Source of the DNA: Gnetum montanum
Taxonomy: Eukaryota; Streptophyta; Gnetopsida; Gnetales; Gnetaceae
Length of the DNA: 64,000 nt
Direction: 5' to 3'
NCBI GenBank assembly: GCA_015680685.1
Contig: MNCI01003108.1
Location: 242,445 to 306,444 of the forward strand
Shown here: positions 44,650-56,802 of the stretch, piece after piece
How the letters are laid out: every line of letters starts with the position of its first letter
How positions within the stretch are numbered: the first letter of the stretch is position 1
Notes under the pieces: generated by a model
What the model was told of the DNA's origin: nothing
Database searches by the model: none
Seen by the model: only the letters and a program-made list of their open reading frames with translations
Translations under genes and position numbers: made by a program

Positions 44650-47410
44650 TAAAGACTAATGGCCAATATTTTTTGTGAATATAGATAACATCTAGAAAAG
44701 ATCTGCAAGTAAGAGGTTCATCTCAAATGAGGGAAAAGCAACCAAAAGGAGGATGTGGATAGGAATAAGAGCAACCATAAGGTGAAGCAAAGGCCATGCA
44801 TACAATTGAGTTCCTCACGAAAGAGATTGAAGTGAAATATGTCCAGTGAATATGAATAAAAAACACTGAACAGTTTATGCAAGATGAAGTACTTAGACTA
44901 AGGCTAGTATGGAGATCACATTCATAGAGGCTTTTCTAGAAAAGATTCAAGCAAAGAAAATTCAAAGCTCCATCTTGCAAGAGTTAGAATTTGGATCCTT
45001 CCTAGGGTTTTGAATGTTACCAATATGATCCACCATTTCCACTAATGGAGAGTGATACCTTGGTGAAACTTATGTCTTTTGAAATAATCGTCAAGGAGAT
45101 GCCACCATGAAATTTAAGGACATCACAATCTCTTACTTAATGGAGGCTATCATGGAAGCCTTGGAACTTCCTAACATGGAGACCAAACTAGCAAAGATAT
45201 CCACATAGTCTAATGTTGCGAGTAAGAAAGAGTGGACCCATAGATGTTATGGAGTAAACTAAAAGAACTATAGTGCACTTAACCAAGTGGAATGAGTTTA
45301 CTTAAATATTGTAGTATGCAACCTGAATCCCATAGTATACCCAAGCAAAGTCACATCCTTCTCTACCAAAGCCTATGCTACATTTAGTAGGAATTTCTAT
45401 TCAACTTGCACTAACTCATCTTCCTCAAAATAGAGAAACACTTTAAATAAAATAAGAAGAGTAGGAAGACACTACCTTTTCTATGCTTAATTAGAAAACT
45501 CTGCAAAAGAGGAAGGATAATCTGCTACTCAAATAACATCCTTAGAAGAGCCATTATAACATCATGGTAGGAGATAATGAAGGAGAAGCCACCTTTGTAG
45601 CTTTAGGACGATGGACCACTCCCATGAGCCAAGGTAAATCATGTGTATGAGAAATATTGAGACAGTTAAGGAAACAATACTAAGTACTTGGTGGCAAATC
45701 TATGGACTATTCCATTATAATGAATCATTAAAATAAAGTTTCCTAAGCTCTACACTAGTAGTAGAATGATTTTTCGAATCTATTCTCTACATGCAAAAGT
45801 TAGGCCACTATTCAAGTTAACCCTATTGTAAGGGGAGTTGTAATATTTATACCATCTAAACAAATGCCAAATTTTTTGGATAATGTTACAGCTTTCTCTA
45901 TGATGCTTGAGTAAATGGAAGGTATGAAAATGGTGATCATCCAACACAAAGAGTGGGAAATAGCTTTAAAGATGATGACAAATCACATAAGAGAAGCACT
46001 AAAGGTTTCTACAACACCTATTCCATACTTTGTTGCTATGGTCAACATTCAAATATCTACAAGAACCAATTCTAGGGGTACAACTATACCATAGCATGAG
46101 GAAGTGTTGGACAAACTAGAGGGCATTATGCTCATAATTCTAGATTTATTTTACATTCCAAAACATATCACATCCTATTCTACCTTGATCAAGATAAGGG
46201 AAAAGATCATAATTATCAAAACAAAACTTCAGAAAGCTACAACATTGAATCCACAATTAGTAGCTAAAGTTACATAACTCAAAGCTTTCTTGTCTAATCT
46301 TACTATTCTCCAAGTAGGCATGACAAGTGATGAGACATTTGAACAACTTAAAATCAAACAATAGTAGATGAAGATGAAAAAAGAGATGGTCACTTGGAAT
46401 GCATCCTTAATAGAGGTGATATTGAATGGTGCAAAAAAGGACCTTTCTAGGTGTGCAAGGAGAATAAATATTTGGAAAAAGAAAATCATTGATTACTTAA
46501 GATTGAAAAGCAAAAGAAATAATTTGAGTACCTTAACTAACAACAAGAGAAATTGGTAAAAGTCAATGTAGACATGCAAAGATTAGCAACTGAAAATAGA
46601 AATCTCTTAATGGAGAAAGTACATAAAATAAGGTAGAAATTGGTAATTGAGATATTCACCTAGAAAAATTGAGATCATAAAGTATGAAAAATTCAAGAAT
46701 TATTATAGGGAATAGGTTGGCATATAGAAGGAGATCAACAAAAAAGAAATTCAATTAGTCAAATCCAAAGTCAATGAAGCCCTCTAGCAACTTCAAGACA
46801 ATGCATTGCAACCCATCGTTGATGGACTAAATGCATATAACAAAGCTAAAATCCATATGAAGAAGCTAAAAATTGAAGACATGATGAAGTATATGGAGTT
46901 AGCCAATCTCTAGTAAGCTTATCTAGCAATGTTGACTATTGGAAAGCCTAGATCTAAATGGAAAAGTTTGTGCTTATTATACGAAAATGAGTATAAGCTC
47001 CATAAGAAGGCATGCCAAAAACTAGAAGTATCTAACACAAAGCTTAAGATTCTTAAGAAATAATTTAAAGATCAAAGAATAGTAATTAAGAAGTTGGTTA
47101 AGAGAATTAGTAACTACCAAGAGCTATGAAACATAATAAAGGCATTGGACATTGAACGCAAATAATTTGCTGCCTGGGTTATCAATGCTTATGAAATGTT
47201 TCATATCTTGTCTTGTCCTTGGGAAGTGTCAACCACTACAACTCTAGGAAAATCAACATACACAATAAATGATTCTAGGACTAAGAAGGAAAATATGAGA
47301 GCCTTGATTAATGCATTTCAACTGAGATCAGTAATAGCAGGATAGCCACACTATGCACCAAAGTAGCAGAAGCCATAAGAGTCACCACCACCTAGAACAA
47401 CTTAAGACAA
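44650..47410 (+). pseudogene. ORF3 copy C (coiled-coil protein of Gypsy element)
   Basis: A decayed frame readable in pieces. The N-terminal part is near 45290-45430 (YLNIVVCNLNPIVYPSKVTS). Later blocks have the coiled-coil wording: MKKEMVTWNASLIEV and IWKKKIIDYLRLKSKRN (46370-46510), KKLKIEDMMKYMELANL (46860-46910), KLVKRISNYQEL (47090-47125), FAAWVINAYEMFHILSCPWE (47170-47225), and the end ESPPPRTT (about 47380-47400). Order and wording match copy B; copy D has the same C-terminal motif. It is followed by LTR C 220 bases downstream. Function unknown. Confidence 0.6.
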
Positions 47411-47624
47411 ATGTCTCAAATCATTCTTTTATACACACTAGTATAAGCCAAATTTGTAATGTATTCAACTTTGATTTACCAAAAATTGTAAACACTTGAA
47501 CTAATTTTATAATGTAACACTTCAGTCAATCAATCAACTAGTCCAATCACTCCCATAATTTTCTAACCAACTTCATTCCAGTTTTGTTAACTCAAGGATG
47601 AGTTTTTAGTCAATCTTGGAAGTA

Positions 47625-48462
47625 TGATAAATGTCAATTTTTGTAAGTCAAGTCAATACAACAACATCAACATATGCATTATTTTATTAACACATCAACA
47701 TTAATACAAGTTTAATAAATGCCTATATAAATGCACACATCCATCACATTTATGGTACCATTCGATTAGTAATATAGTAAAAAATTTTCAATTTCTTTTC
47801 ATGAAAGTTTGTATTAGTCACTGATTACCTACAACATGAATCAAGTAGATTATACAAAATTTTATTTGAGTGATCATATACCTAAACACATTTTCATGGT
47901 GACGATCAAACTAAGATTCATTTTCTTCATTATAGCACTTGGCTTATTTTTATAATTTCTTGAATTACAATTTATTGTAATTAATTCTCTAAGTTCAACA
48001 CTTCATTAATTATTTTACTTTCATTACACTTAATCAAAATCACATAAGTATATTAACTTCAAGCATAAAAACATTAATGTTAGGTAATCTCAGCAGTATA
48101 CCACTTGGTACACCTAGTAGTAGACACTTGGTAACCTAGCAACATTGATCTATGTTTAGGATGTGTACAACTAGTTGGGAACAAATGCTTCATGTTTAGG
48201 CTAGATCAAATTTATTTTGTACAGTTATGTTAATTAGTTAATAATTTTAGTATTTTAAGAATAATACTTTGATCATATGTCTCAATCATACTTAACCATA
48301 TAAATTAAGTGCAGACAAGTGTTATTGAATATAGCAACCAAAAATCTAATGCTTAGCTATCTAGACATGTATACTAGTCTCACTTCATAAAATTCAACTA
48401 GATTATGCATGGATACCTGTAACTTGTTTGGTTGGATGTAGAGTCTACTTTATTGCTCAATA
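47625..48462 (+). mobile_element. Gypsy LTR C (3' LTR of ORF3 copy C element)
   Basis: An 838-bp LTR, TGATAAATG...GCTCAATA, preceded by the purine-rich TTGGAAGTA. Shared blocks include ttggtaacctagcaac (about 48128) and TATA (ctatataaat, near 47732). Its U3 palindromes are of the TGTTGA/TCAACA type (catcaacatatgc, acacatcaacatt) instead of GATATC. It abuts minus-strand gag at 48463. Confidence 0.8.
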
Positions 48463-49420
48463 ATTTTTAACATTCTACAAGGTGCAAGCATCATGGAAGG
48501 CTTGCAAATGATGTCATGGATGTGTGATAGTCTCTTTTGAATTTAAGGATATTATTCATATCTAGTCTCTTAATGTGACTATCCTTTTGATGCCTAGTTG
48601 GAATGTGAAAAGCCTTTCTAATGTTGATTGTACTTTACATAGCCATCAAAGATTTTTCATAGTCATTCGATTTATCATAATCTTTGTCATCACCATGATC
48701 CCTTCTATGCTCTCTACAATGCCTTCTATCATGTCTATGATCATGATCACTATCTCTATCTTTGTCTTGATCTTCATATTTATCTCAATTTTTGTTTTTT
48801 CCAAGTTGTTTATCATGGTTTCCTTCTCCATCTCTACTAAGTTGCCTATCTTGACCCTTATGTATGGTTCCTATTCCTTGTCTATGTTCATCTTTGTTAG
48901 AGCTTAAGGATGAGGATGATGAAGAGGATGGAGAACAAGGAAATCCATGCAAACTTGATCTTCTTTCTTGATCCTTCTGATTGTCTCTTCTTTGCCTACT
49001 AGAGGTCATCCTTATGTTAACTCTTGTTCTTCCTCTTCTTTGGTTACTTGTCAAGGTAGAGCATAGCCATGGATTGCTTGTTTCTTCAATGTTGAATATA
49101 GAAGAATTTTGGTGATTGAACCTTCTTGATTGATAATCAATGTCCTCCTTCTTTGATTCAGACATTAATGGAAGGGTAGTGTGCTTACCCTTAGCAATTT
49201 CATGATAAGCTTCCATCAAATAATCTTATCTAGCTTAGGCTTCTATGGGCTTGTATGATCTAGACATTTCATTAAGCACTTTGTATTCATCTACAATAAC
49301 TTCTAGTCTAATCTTCATTAATGTAGTGATGAGCATTGATGGAGCTACCCTATCAAGTAGCAACATAATGTTACCTTGTAGGTCTTTCCATTGTAGTTGT
49401 TCATCTTACTAGGAAAAAAA
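48463..49420 (-). pseudogene. Gypsy gag remnant (element G6)
   Basis: Minus strand. The 144-codon open frame (48785-49219) is basic and Ser-rich (SSNKDE, RQRRDNQKDQERR). It corresponds to the Ser-rich/charged part at 28820-29010. Downstream, MNNILKFKR and the codons for QAFHDAC parallel ISKFKGG...QAFHDAC at 29200-29260. It breaks at 48463 where LTR C begins, so the latter inserted in or recombined with this gag. Confidence 0.75.
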
Positions 49421-49679
49421 GTTAAATTATAAACAATATGAATCCAGATGATGGTAAATAACCTTCACTTAGTAGGGCACATCATTATCATCATTTCTAT
49501 GATCCTATCATTACCCCTTGTAATGTTATTAGTGTGTAGAAAATTAAACCTATGAGAAGAAGATATATTAAATTAATGTGTTTGTAACTTATTAATATAT
49601 GAATATATTCAAAAGATAAATCATTAAGCTTTTAACATCAATAATGTATGATATCAACTAATCTAGAACACTAGCACCC

Positions 49680-49697
49680 TCCTTAGCAATGACACCA
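49680..49697 (-). promoter_or_regulatory. Primer-binding site of G6, decayed tRNA-Asp type
   Basis: On the minus strand TGGTGTCATTGCTAAGGA, one base after the LTR end. It differs from TGGCGCCGTTGCCGGGGA only by C-to-T and G-to-A changes. This marks the LTR at 49699-50518 as a 5' LTR. Confidence 0.8.
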
Positions 49698-49698
49698 A

Positions 49699-50518
49699 TG
49701 ACAAGTAGCTCAATAGATCCTATGCCTAATCATACAATGCATAAGAGCTACAAATCTACAAACAAAGCTATATTGGTGTCTAGATAGTTAATAATTGATC
49801 ATGGGTCATTGTTTTTCCACTTGGACTAGTTGTGATTCTAAGCATATGGTTTAGTTGAAGGTGATGCATATGATCATGATATTTTTCAATATATTTAACT
49901 AACAATAGTAAAATAATGAAGTAATTAATCTAACAAGCCATAAAGTACATGTTAATTTAGCCTAAAAACAATGAGCATTCATTATTGATTTGTTGTACAT
50001 ATCCTAAACTCACATGATTGCTACTAGGTAATCAAATGTTCACTACTAAGCATACCAAGTGATAACACTACTAGGATTACCAAATGATAACATGTTTATG
50101 CTTGAAATTAGGCGTACTCATCCTCCATATTACTAATACACATAGGAATATAAAGTATTATGTTAAGTACATGGAAAAGTAAAGTACAATGAAAGTAAAT
50201 TATAAGAAAGGAAATATTATGCTAGGTTAGAATGATGTAATGAAGGGAATTAATCTTAACATTATTTCCATCATGAATTGTGTTCATATACAGGCTACTA
50301 ATAAGACTTCAAATAATTAACTTATTTCTTGTTAAAGGAACTTATTAACTGCTACTTAAATTCATGAAAATAAACTAATAAAGTCTCTCTATCTACTACA
50401 TTAATGATGCATTGAATGTAGTAGATGATTGTATTTATAAGCATTAATTGTAACTACAACTTTGCATTTGAGATGTCACATCTATGATGTTGCAACGCAC
50501 CAAAAAAACTATTCATCA
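49699..50518 (-). mobile_element. 5' LTR of Gypsy element G6
   Basis: An 820-bp minus-strand LTR beginning TGATGAAT (50518) and ending CTTGTCA (49699). TATA (gcttataaatac) lies near 50435. The U3 has gttgcaacatcatagatgtgacatc, a GATGTTGCA-type palindrome set like that at 39101-39165. ttggtaatcctagtagtg lies near 50080 on the minus strand. Internal order LTR, primer site, gag is normal. Confidence 0.85.
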
Positions 50519-50689
50519 TCAGTGTTAGAGAAATTCTTCTAAATTATCATGTTTACTAAATGTCTTAGGATGTATAGTCATTCTTTTGGGTTTTGACGTA
50601 CAACCTCTTTGAAAATGTAGGATATAATTGACATGCTTTAAAAAAGAATTTCAAACTACATTGCCTTTTACAATATGTTGGGGGTGTGT

Positions 50690-51300
50690 TGAATCCCTAA
50701 AACTAAATATAGTACAAATAAAAAGATTCAGAGTACAAAAGAAAAGCCAAGAAGAAACTTGTACAATAACAAAGAAAGAGAGGAGAAATTTCAAAACAAT
50801 AAGAAAGAAAGGCCCAATGGTTTTTGGGATGCCTTTATAGGTTTTCATTTTTGCAACTAGTCCTAGAAAACCTTCCCTTTATGATAGGAAAAGGATCAAA
50901 CCTTGCCCTTGTTTAGAAGCACCCAAATGAGTTATCAATTCATACTAAAGGCATTCTTTAAATGAAAAATATAAAACAAAAAAGAAAAATATTTAGAAGT
51001 TTAGCTAAAGCATCAACTATTGAATAATGTCACCTTGAACTAATAATGGGATAAAATTAGCTAGAGAATCTCTGTGAAAAACCACATTACATTGAGACTT
51101 CTAGATGACATAAGAATAAGAGGACTAAAGCAACACCAACAATAAGGTAGAAATTCTTGAAGTTGAGCAACGCCACCAAATAAAACTTCATCCAATCCTA
51201 GTTGAAAACCATATAAATACTTGCTACACCAAGTCCAAGATTATGAGCATGGGGATAAGGAAAAAAATAATAGGTGAACGTATCTTCCATGTTGTAGATA
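50690..51300 (-). other. Probable LINE 3' untranslated end
   Basis: Minus strand: after the last LINE coding traces there is a T-rich end (tttgtactctgaatctttttatttgtacta, near 50710-50740) of the kind common at the 3' end of plant L1 elements. No clear poly(A) tail or target duplication was found, so the end is approximate. Confidence 0.45.
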
Positions 51301-53158
51301 GAAGATCCAAGGTCATGAACACTCAAATAAGAGTATCAAATACCCATAGGAAAATAGTGAAGAATCAAATACCATAGAAAATGTCTAATTTTTGAAGAAC
51401 TAGGGGAATTCCATATCTTCTAAATTGATTACTTCCATACCTAAACATTATGATTAACCTTCCAAAGATAATTGAATCTTGGTCAAATATTAGTATTAGA
51501 ACTAATAAGAATATACATAATCTTAGACTAATATGAAAAGATATGATGGTCATTAATCTAAGAAAAATCAAGCAAACCATTATGAGAATCTTGAATAGCT
51601 ACACTTTTGTTCAAACTAACCAAAGGATAAAAAAAAGTAGACTTTTTAGAAATATTAATACCATAAATACTTTGACACTCATATTAAATAATCCAGTGAT
51701 TATTTATGTGAATAGATGAAAAAGGAGGACATGCCAAGCTTATACCATGTGCTACAAAGATGTGGACACTTAATAGCCTATGGTTCATTGTTAATGGGAA
51801 GCCACCAAGAAGAAATCTTATTAAACATAGAGGTAGAAATAGTATTATTGAAGTTCTAAAACTGACTCATAAAACTACAAATATTCCAAATATGCTTAAT
51901 GAAAATGGAACCTAAAATAGTAATACCTTTTGGAAAAAGGATCTAATTCAACAAATGAATATCTTTCCAATAATCACTACCTTCAGGTTTACCTATATGA
52001 ATGCACTTACGAAAAAGAAACTTCCAAGGATCTCTATCAGATAAGCATTTAACCACCCACTTGACACATAAAACAATACCCGACTTATAACAATTTAGCA
52101 ATCTTAATCCTTCATCCTCTTTGTGACAAGTACAAATGTTCTAGGCAGCACAACAAAATCTTTTTTTAAAATGGCTACTACTCCAAAGAAAATTTCTTAT
52201 AAGCTAATCAATGTGACGATAAGTAAAAAAATTTGGAGCCCAACAAGAAGAATAATACACATGAATATCTTGGATGATATGCTTATAAACAATAAATTTA
52301 CCATCCATTGAAAGCTTCTTCTCCTTCCACTTGATAAGTCTTTTTTCAATTTTCTTCACTATAACATCCCATAAAGTTTTTGAATATTCAACAAAGAAAA
52401 AATGAATGCCTAACAATTTGAAAACATTAGGCTTTTCTTAAAAATGTCAAGATATAGACAAAGCCCATTCTTAAACCTCCTTATTGCAATAGATAAAAGA
52501 TTTGAACTAATTAATATGAGAGCCTGAGAGCCTACAATATTGATAAACACGATAAAAAAGATGACCTACAATAGCTTTGTTATTTTTTATCATAAAAAAA
52601 ATTCATTTGCCAAATGCATATTCAATAAAGTAGGAACATTATTATGAATGAAGATGCCTTATAGAAAATTCTATTCATGGTCCTTTTGAATAACACAATA
52701 TGAAAAATATACAATAATGATGAAGAGATAAGGAGCAAGAGGGCAACCTTGCCTAACTGAACACTCAAGCTTAAAACTATTAGTAATGCCAACATTAGTA
52801 GTCACAAGTGCATTAGCATTTGCAAAGAGAATTTTCCTCACCCTAATAATATTTTCATTCAAACCATATTTGTGATGATAGATAATAAAAGACTACCATT
52901 CAATTCTATCATATGATTTAGCATCATCAAGCTTTAGAAAAGTAATCTCTTGATCGAAATCCTCAACCCAATGCATATTGTCTCAAGCCACAATAATATT
53001 GTCTAGAATATATCTACCTTTGACAAAGCCAATTTGCATTGGGGTAATTAATTCAGGAATAATTGATTTTAATCTTTTAGCAAGATATTTAGTCAAAATT
53101 TTATAAATAGAATTTAGAAGAGTAATAGAATGTCAATTACCAATGTGAGAACTATTAT
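51301..53158 (-). pseudogene. L1-type LINE ORF2, RT C-terminal half
   Basis: Minus strand. At 52671-52862 the open frame reads KILFANANALVTTNVGITNS then VRQGCPLAPYLFII, the L1 RT motif block (RQGCPLSP..F). Upstream are LLNSIYKILTKYLAKRLK and QIGFVKGRYILDNII (53000-53130). The catalytic box corresponding to ..FADD.. reads LANEFF (about 52600), so it is broken. 52204-52416 has KIEKRLIKWKEKKLSMDGKF, the usual post-RT block. Further on are traces of the zf-RVT-like end (51365-51580). Confidence 0.88.
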
Positions 53159-53999
53159 TGATGAGTCCCGAAATCGAACCCTCAATATCGAATCCTCGAT
53201 ATCGGATACGCGATATCAGAGATGCCGAAGTGATATCGAACATGCAATGTCAAAACCTATCTCATTGCCTATAAATAAGAGACAAGGGCACTTGGTTTGG
53301 CATTAGTTTTTTAGTCCCTTAGTCGAATTCTTACAGTTTTTCTATTCCAGAGTTAGAATTATTTCTGAGTGCCTGCAGTCAGAGTCATAGAGTGAATGGA
53401 TCTTTATTCGAGCATTATGTACCTGAGCATACCTTGTGTCTAGAAATAAAGATGAACTTTTTGATAAACCATGCAACATTCAGAATAGCTTAATTATTGC
53501 ATTTCATTTTATTTGATGCTTTCAATAGTTACTTAATGCTATTTCATAGAATTATTAATTGTCAATTACCAATGAATTAGCACACTCAGCATGACCACTT
53601 CAAGCATACGTGGAACACTTGGTAACCCAGTAACGACTAGCATTTGGTAATCCCAATAGTGTTACACTAGTTTAGGATGTGTCCAAAAAGTGGGAACGGA
53701 TGCTGGTGTTAGGACTAGTTAGAAGATAGTTAATTAATTAAATCAAATTAGCTATTAAATTACCTCATTTCTCTCTTTTGAGCATCAAGAACATAAACAT
53801 AAAATAATAAGAATCACATACCTCAAGTTTACTTAACCATACAATTATGCCTTACAAGTAAGCTTGGGAAGACAACCATTGCATAACTCATCCTTGTTTT
53901 GCGTAGGTGCATAAGCACTTAATCCTTGGAGTTCAACTAGATCACACGTGAACACTCGTATTCATATAGTTGGGCGTAGGGGTACCTCACCGCTCATCA
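53159..53999 (+). mobile_element. Solo LTR, Gypsy TGATGAG family, near-TSD ATTAT/ATTAC, in LINE RT
   Basis: An 841-bp LTR, TGATGAG...CTCATCA. Flanks are ATTAT (53154-53158) and ATTAC (54000-54004), a duplication with one transition. The 5' array is aaatcg, caatatcg, tcgatatcgg, gcgatatcag, gtgatatcg. TATA is cctataaataag near 53270. LINE RT continues on both sides (RLIPKEG before, NSITLLNSIYKI after, on the minus strand). Confidence 0.93.
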
Positions 54000-54880
54000 A
54001 TTACCTTCCTTGGGAATAAGTCTAATGACTCCTTTATTTAGCTCTTAACTAAGAAAACATTGTTCAATGGCTTTTACAAAAATATAATAAAGGTCCATAC
54101 TAACAACATCCCAATGGTTTTTAAAAAACACAATGGGAATTCCATCAAAACCTAGAGCTTTATCATTGTCCAAGCTAAACATGGCATCTTTAATTTTAGT
54201 AAGATAGATATCTTGAGCAAGAAGATCATTGTGATTGCTATGAACAATATTAGATAAATGATCACAATTAGAGAGAAAATCCTCATGATTACAAGCCTCT
54301 AAGATAAAAATAAATTGAAAATATGTTTCAAGAAAACCATTAACAATATGAGGATCTAAACTAATTTGACCAACAACTTCCATGAAGTCAAGAATAGGCA
54401 AATTACCTTTACCTTTTAAGAATTTAAAAAATTCATTGCATGGTTCTCCCTCAATTTCAACTAATTAATATGACTCTTGGGGAGAGCACTCTTAGCATTA
54501 TGCATATCCCATTTTGTTTGACTGAGAAAACACAAGCAAGTCATTGTTAAAGATTAACATTAAAAGGATCATGATGTAATGTTAATATGTTGAATTTCAT
54601 CACAAATTTTTTTCTCAATCTCACTTTATCTTTTGACATATTGCTTACCTAACTAGTGAGCAAAATTATGAACATAACATATAGCACGCAATCACCAATC
54701 AATCTAACCTAATTTATCAAGGGATCTCATTTCTGCATTCCATAAAGATGTCAAAATACCTTTTCCAAAGAAGTAAGATATAAAGATGCATTCATATGGA
54801 AAAGAGCATAACGTTAAACTGGAGATTTAATACCAAATTCTAAATTAAGAGAAATTAGAAAATAGCTTGAAAGAGTTACA
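54000..54880 (-). pseudogene. L1-type LINE ORF2, RT N-terminal half
   Basis: The minus-strand open frame at 54045-54401 reads IKDAMFSLDNDKALGFDGIP then IVFFKNHWDVV, the L1 RT start (..AVFSMGNDKAPGPDGF...). The proline of APGPDG is lost. It continues GVIRLIPKEG before the LTR. Confidence 0.9.
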
Positions 54881-55800
54881 TCTTTATGAATAACAACCTT
54901 TTCATCATAAAATTATGAAGAATAATTAGAAAAATAAAATTAGTTAAGTCTTTTAGAAATTTGATTGTCACCTTTTTGAAGGTTAGACCAAGTAAACTAA
55001 TCATCATGATGAATATTTGAACCAATAGCATCAGATAAACAAAATTAGTCCTTAAAATTACACCAAATGGAGAACTCATGGCTTGCAAGTTGAGAAGAAA
55101 CTTCACCAATTTTATCATAAGAATTCTCAGTCATTAAAATCACCTCCAAAAAGGTAAGGAATGTTAGGCAATCTTTGAAAAAGAAATTTTCATACAATAG
55201 TTCTACCTATAGAAGTAGTAGGAGCATAAATATTACAAATACCAGAAGGACCCAAAGCACCTTGTAGAATAACCCAAACTACAAAGTTATCACTACCATG
55301 AGAGATAATTTTTTTAGACACAATATTATTGATAATGAAAGATGCACCACCTTGACCAATATTATGATTAGTAAATAATATTGTAGAGTTGTGAAGAATG
55401 CTACTACCTGCCATGACTATATTTGTATTAGAAATGTTAATCTCTTGAAGAAGAATAAAATTGGAAACTAAAAGTCGTGTATGAAGAAAAGCACTGACAA
55501 ATTTTATCCAGAGTCTATTAATAAGACCACGGACATTCCATAAAAAAAGGCCTCACCTTGTCAGTAGAATTAACATTATCAAAAGAAATTATCTCTATTT
55601 CTTGGCCAATAGTAGTAAATGAATTATTTATAATTAAAAAATCCTGAGCATGATGACCATTCTGAAGATTTGATATATATTTGCCAATAGATAGACTATC
55701 TGAATGTTTTTTATTATGAAGAACCATTTGAAATCCATCTAAATCAACAATAGGATTCTGTGAAACCTTAATACCATATACTTGTTTCTCTTTAGTCATT
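54881..55800 (-). pseudogene. L1-type LINE ORF2, endonuclease domain
   Basis: Apurinic-endonuclease-like domain that nicks the target. The start is visible as MECPWSY (about 55520-55545, from WNVRGL) in one frame, then LLQEINISNTNIVMAG, and 55190-55414 open with GQGGASFIINNIVSKKI and GICNIYAPTTSIGRTIV. After a frame change comes FGGDFND at about 55131-55153, the metal-binding block. Frameshifts and stops make it inactive. Confidence 0.85.
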
Positions 55801-56590
55801 AAAGAATTTTTTAAAATTAAATTTCTTGAAACCTTACATGAAGAAACATTTTTAGTAGGATCCTTAACATTAGTAGAAGAAACTTTAAAACCATTGGCTA
55901 TAGCTTATTGCTGACATGCTTACATTGCCTCTTTCTATAGCATAAGAGAACATGCATCAAACATATGACCCTCTCAATGACAATAATGACATGACTTTGG
56001 AAGACTATAATAGAAAAACTTCTGCATGTAATCAATTATGCCAGTATGTAGAAGAATTTCTAGCTTAAGTGAATCAAGATCTAATCATATAACGAGTCCT
56101 ACAAAAACCACTAGCTGTAACTAGGGTTTCAAAGTACTTGATCAACCCAATACAAGGGATAGTATCCCTTTCAACATTTTCAAAAATTAAAAGAAGATTA
56201 AGCAATTCAACAAAATAAGAAACTTTTCAAAATTTAGGAGATGGTAGGTTAAAAGTGGGAGTCCACTTTCGAACAATCAATAAAGCATGATAATGATTAA
56301 AAATACCAACATTAAGAGCCTTAAAGACCATCATCAAATCAACAAATTCTACTAGCAAGAATGAGTTAGACAAATAGTAAACATGAATAGCATCCAAAAC
56401 TTGATCTTTCCAAACCTAATTCAAATGATTAAAAAACTAGATGAATGAGTTAAATAACCAAAAATTTGCCCAAAAAATACCTTCTAGAATTTTCCTAAGG
56501 AATAGATTCATATAAATCATTAAGCAATTTGTAGAATGACAAAGAAGTAGCAGTTTCGTGTGAAGGAACACTTATTGAATCTGGTGGCAT
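55801..56590 (-). pseudogene. L1-type LINE ORF1 with CCHC knuckle
   Basis: The likely ATG is at 56588-56590 (MPPDSISVPSHETATS). Then FLGKFLVI-like wording (about 56470) fits the plant LINE ORF1 start (DUF4283-like). Near the end, CHYCH.EGHMFDAC (55950-55991) is a CX2CX4HX4C zinc knuckle with one Trp/Arg codon turned into TGA. ORF1 proteins bind the LINE RNA. Many stops. Confidence 0.75.
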
Positions 56591-56802
56591 TGCACGTAGT
56601 TAAAAAATCACTGCTTTCAACTACCAACAATTTGTGAAGTCTTCGAAATGCTGAAACACCAAAGCAAAAGCTTCACAAATCCTTTGGAAAACCACAGCAA
56701 TGTTATCAATCACAGTAGCCAAAACCCTGAAAGTTTAAAACCAAAGTAACGTCATCTATGCAAAATGCTTCAATGCTTCTAAGATTGCAAAAACTAGAGC
56801 TA
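56591..56802 (-). other. LINE 5' leader, inner part
   Basis: Minus-strand leader between the LTR insertion and the LINE ORF1 start. No gene. The outer part of the leader continues at 57447-57598. Confidence 0.6.

Noticed and set aside
48646-48907. Open frames of Ile/Met/Ser-rich low complexity on both strands
   Set aside because: Shadows of the Arg/Asp-rich gag linker of element G6.
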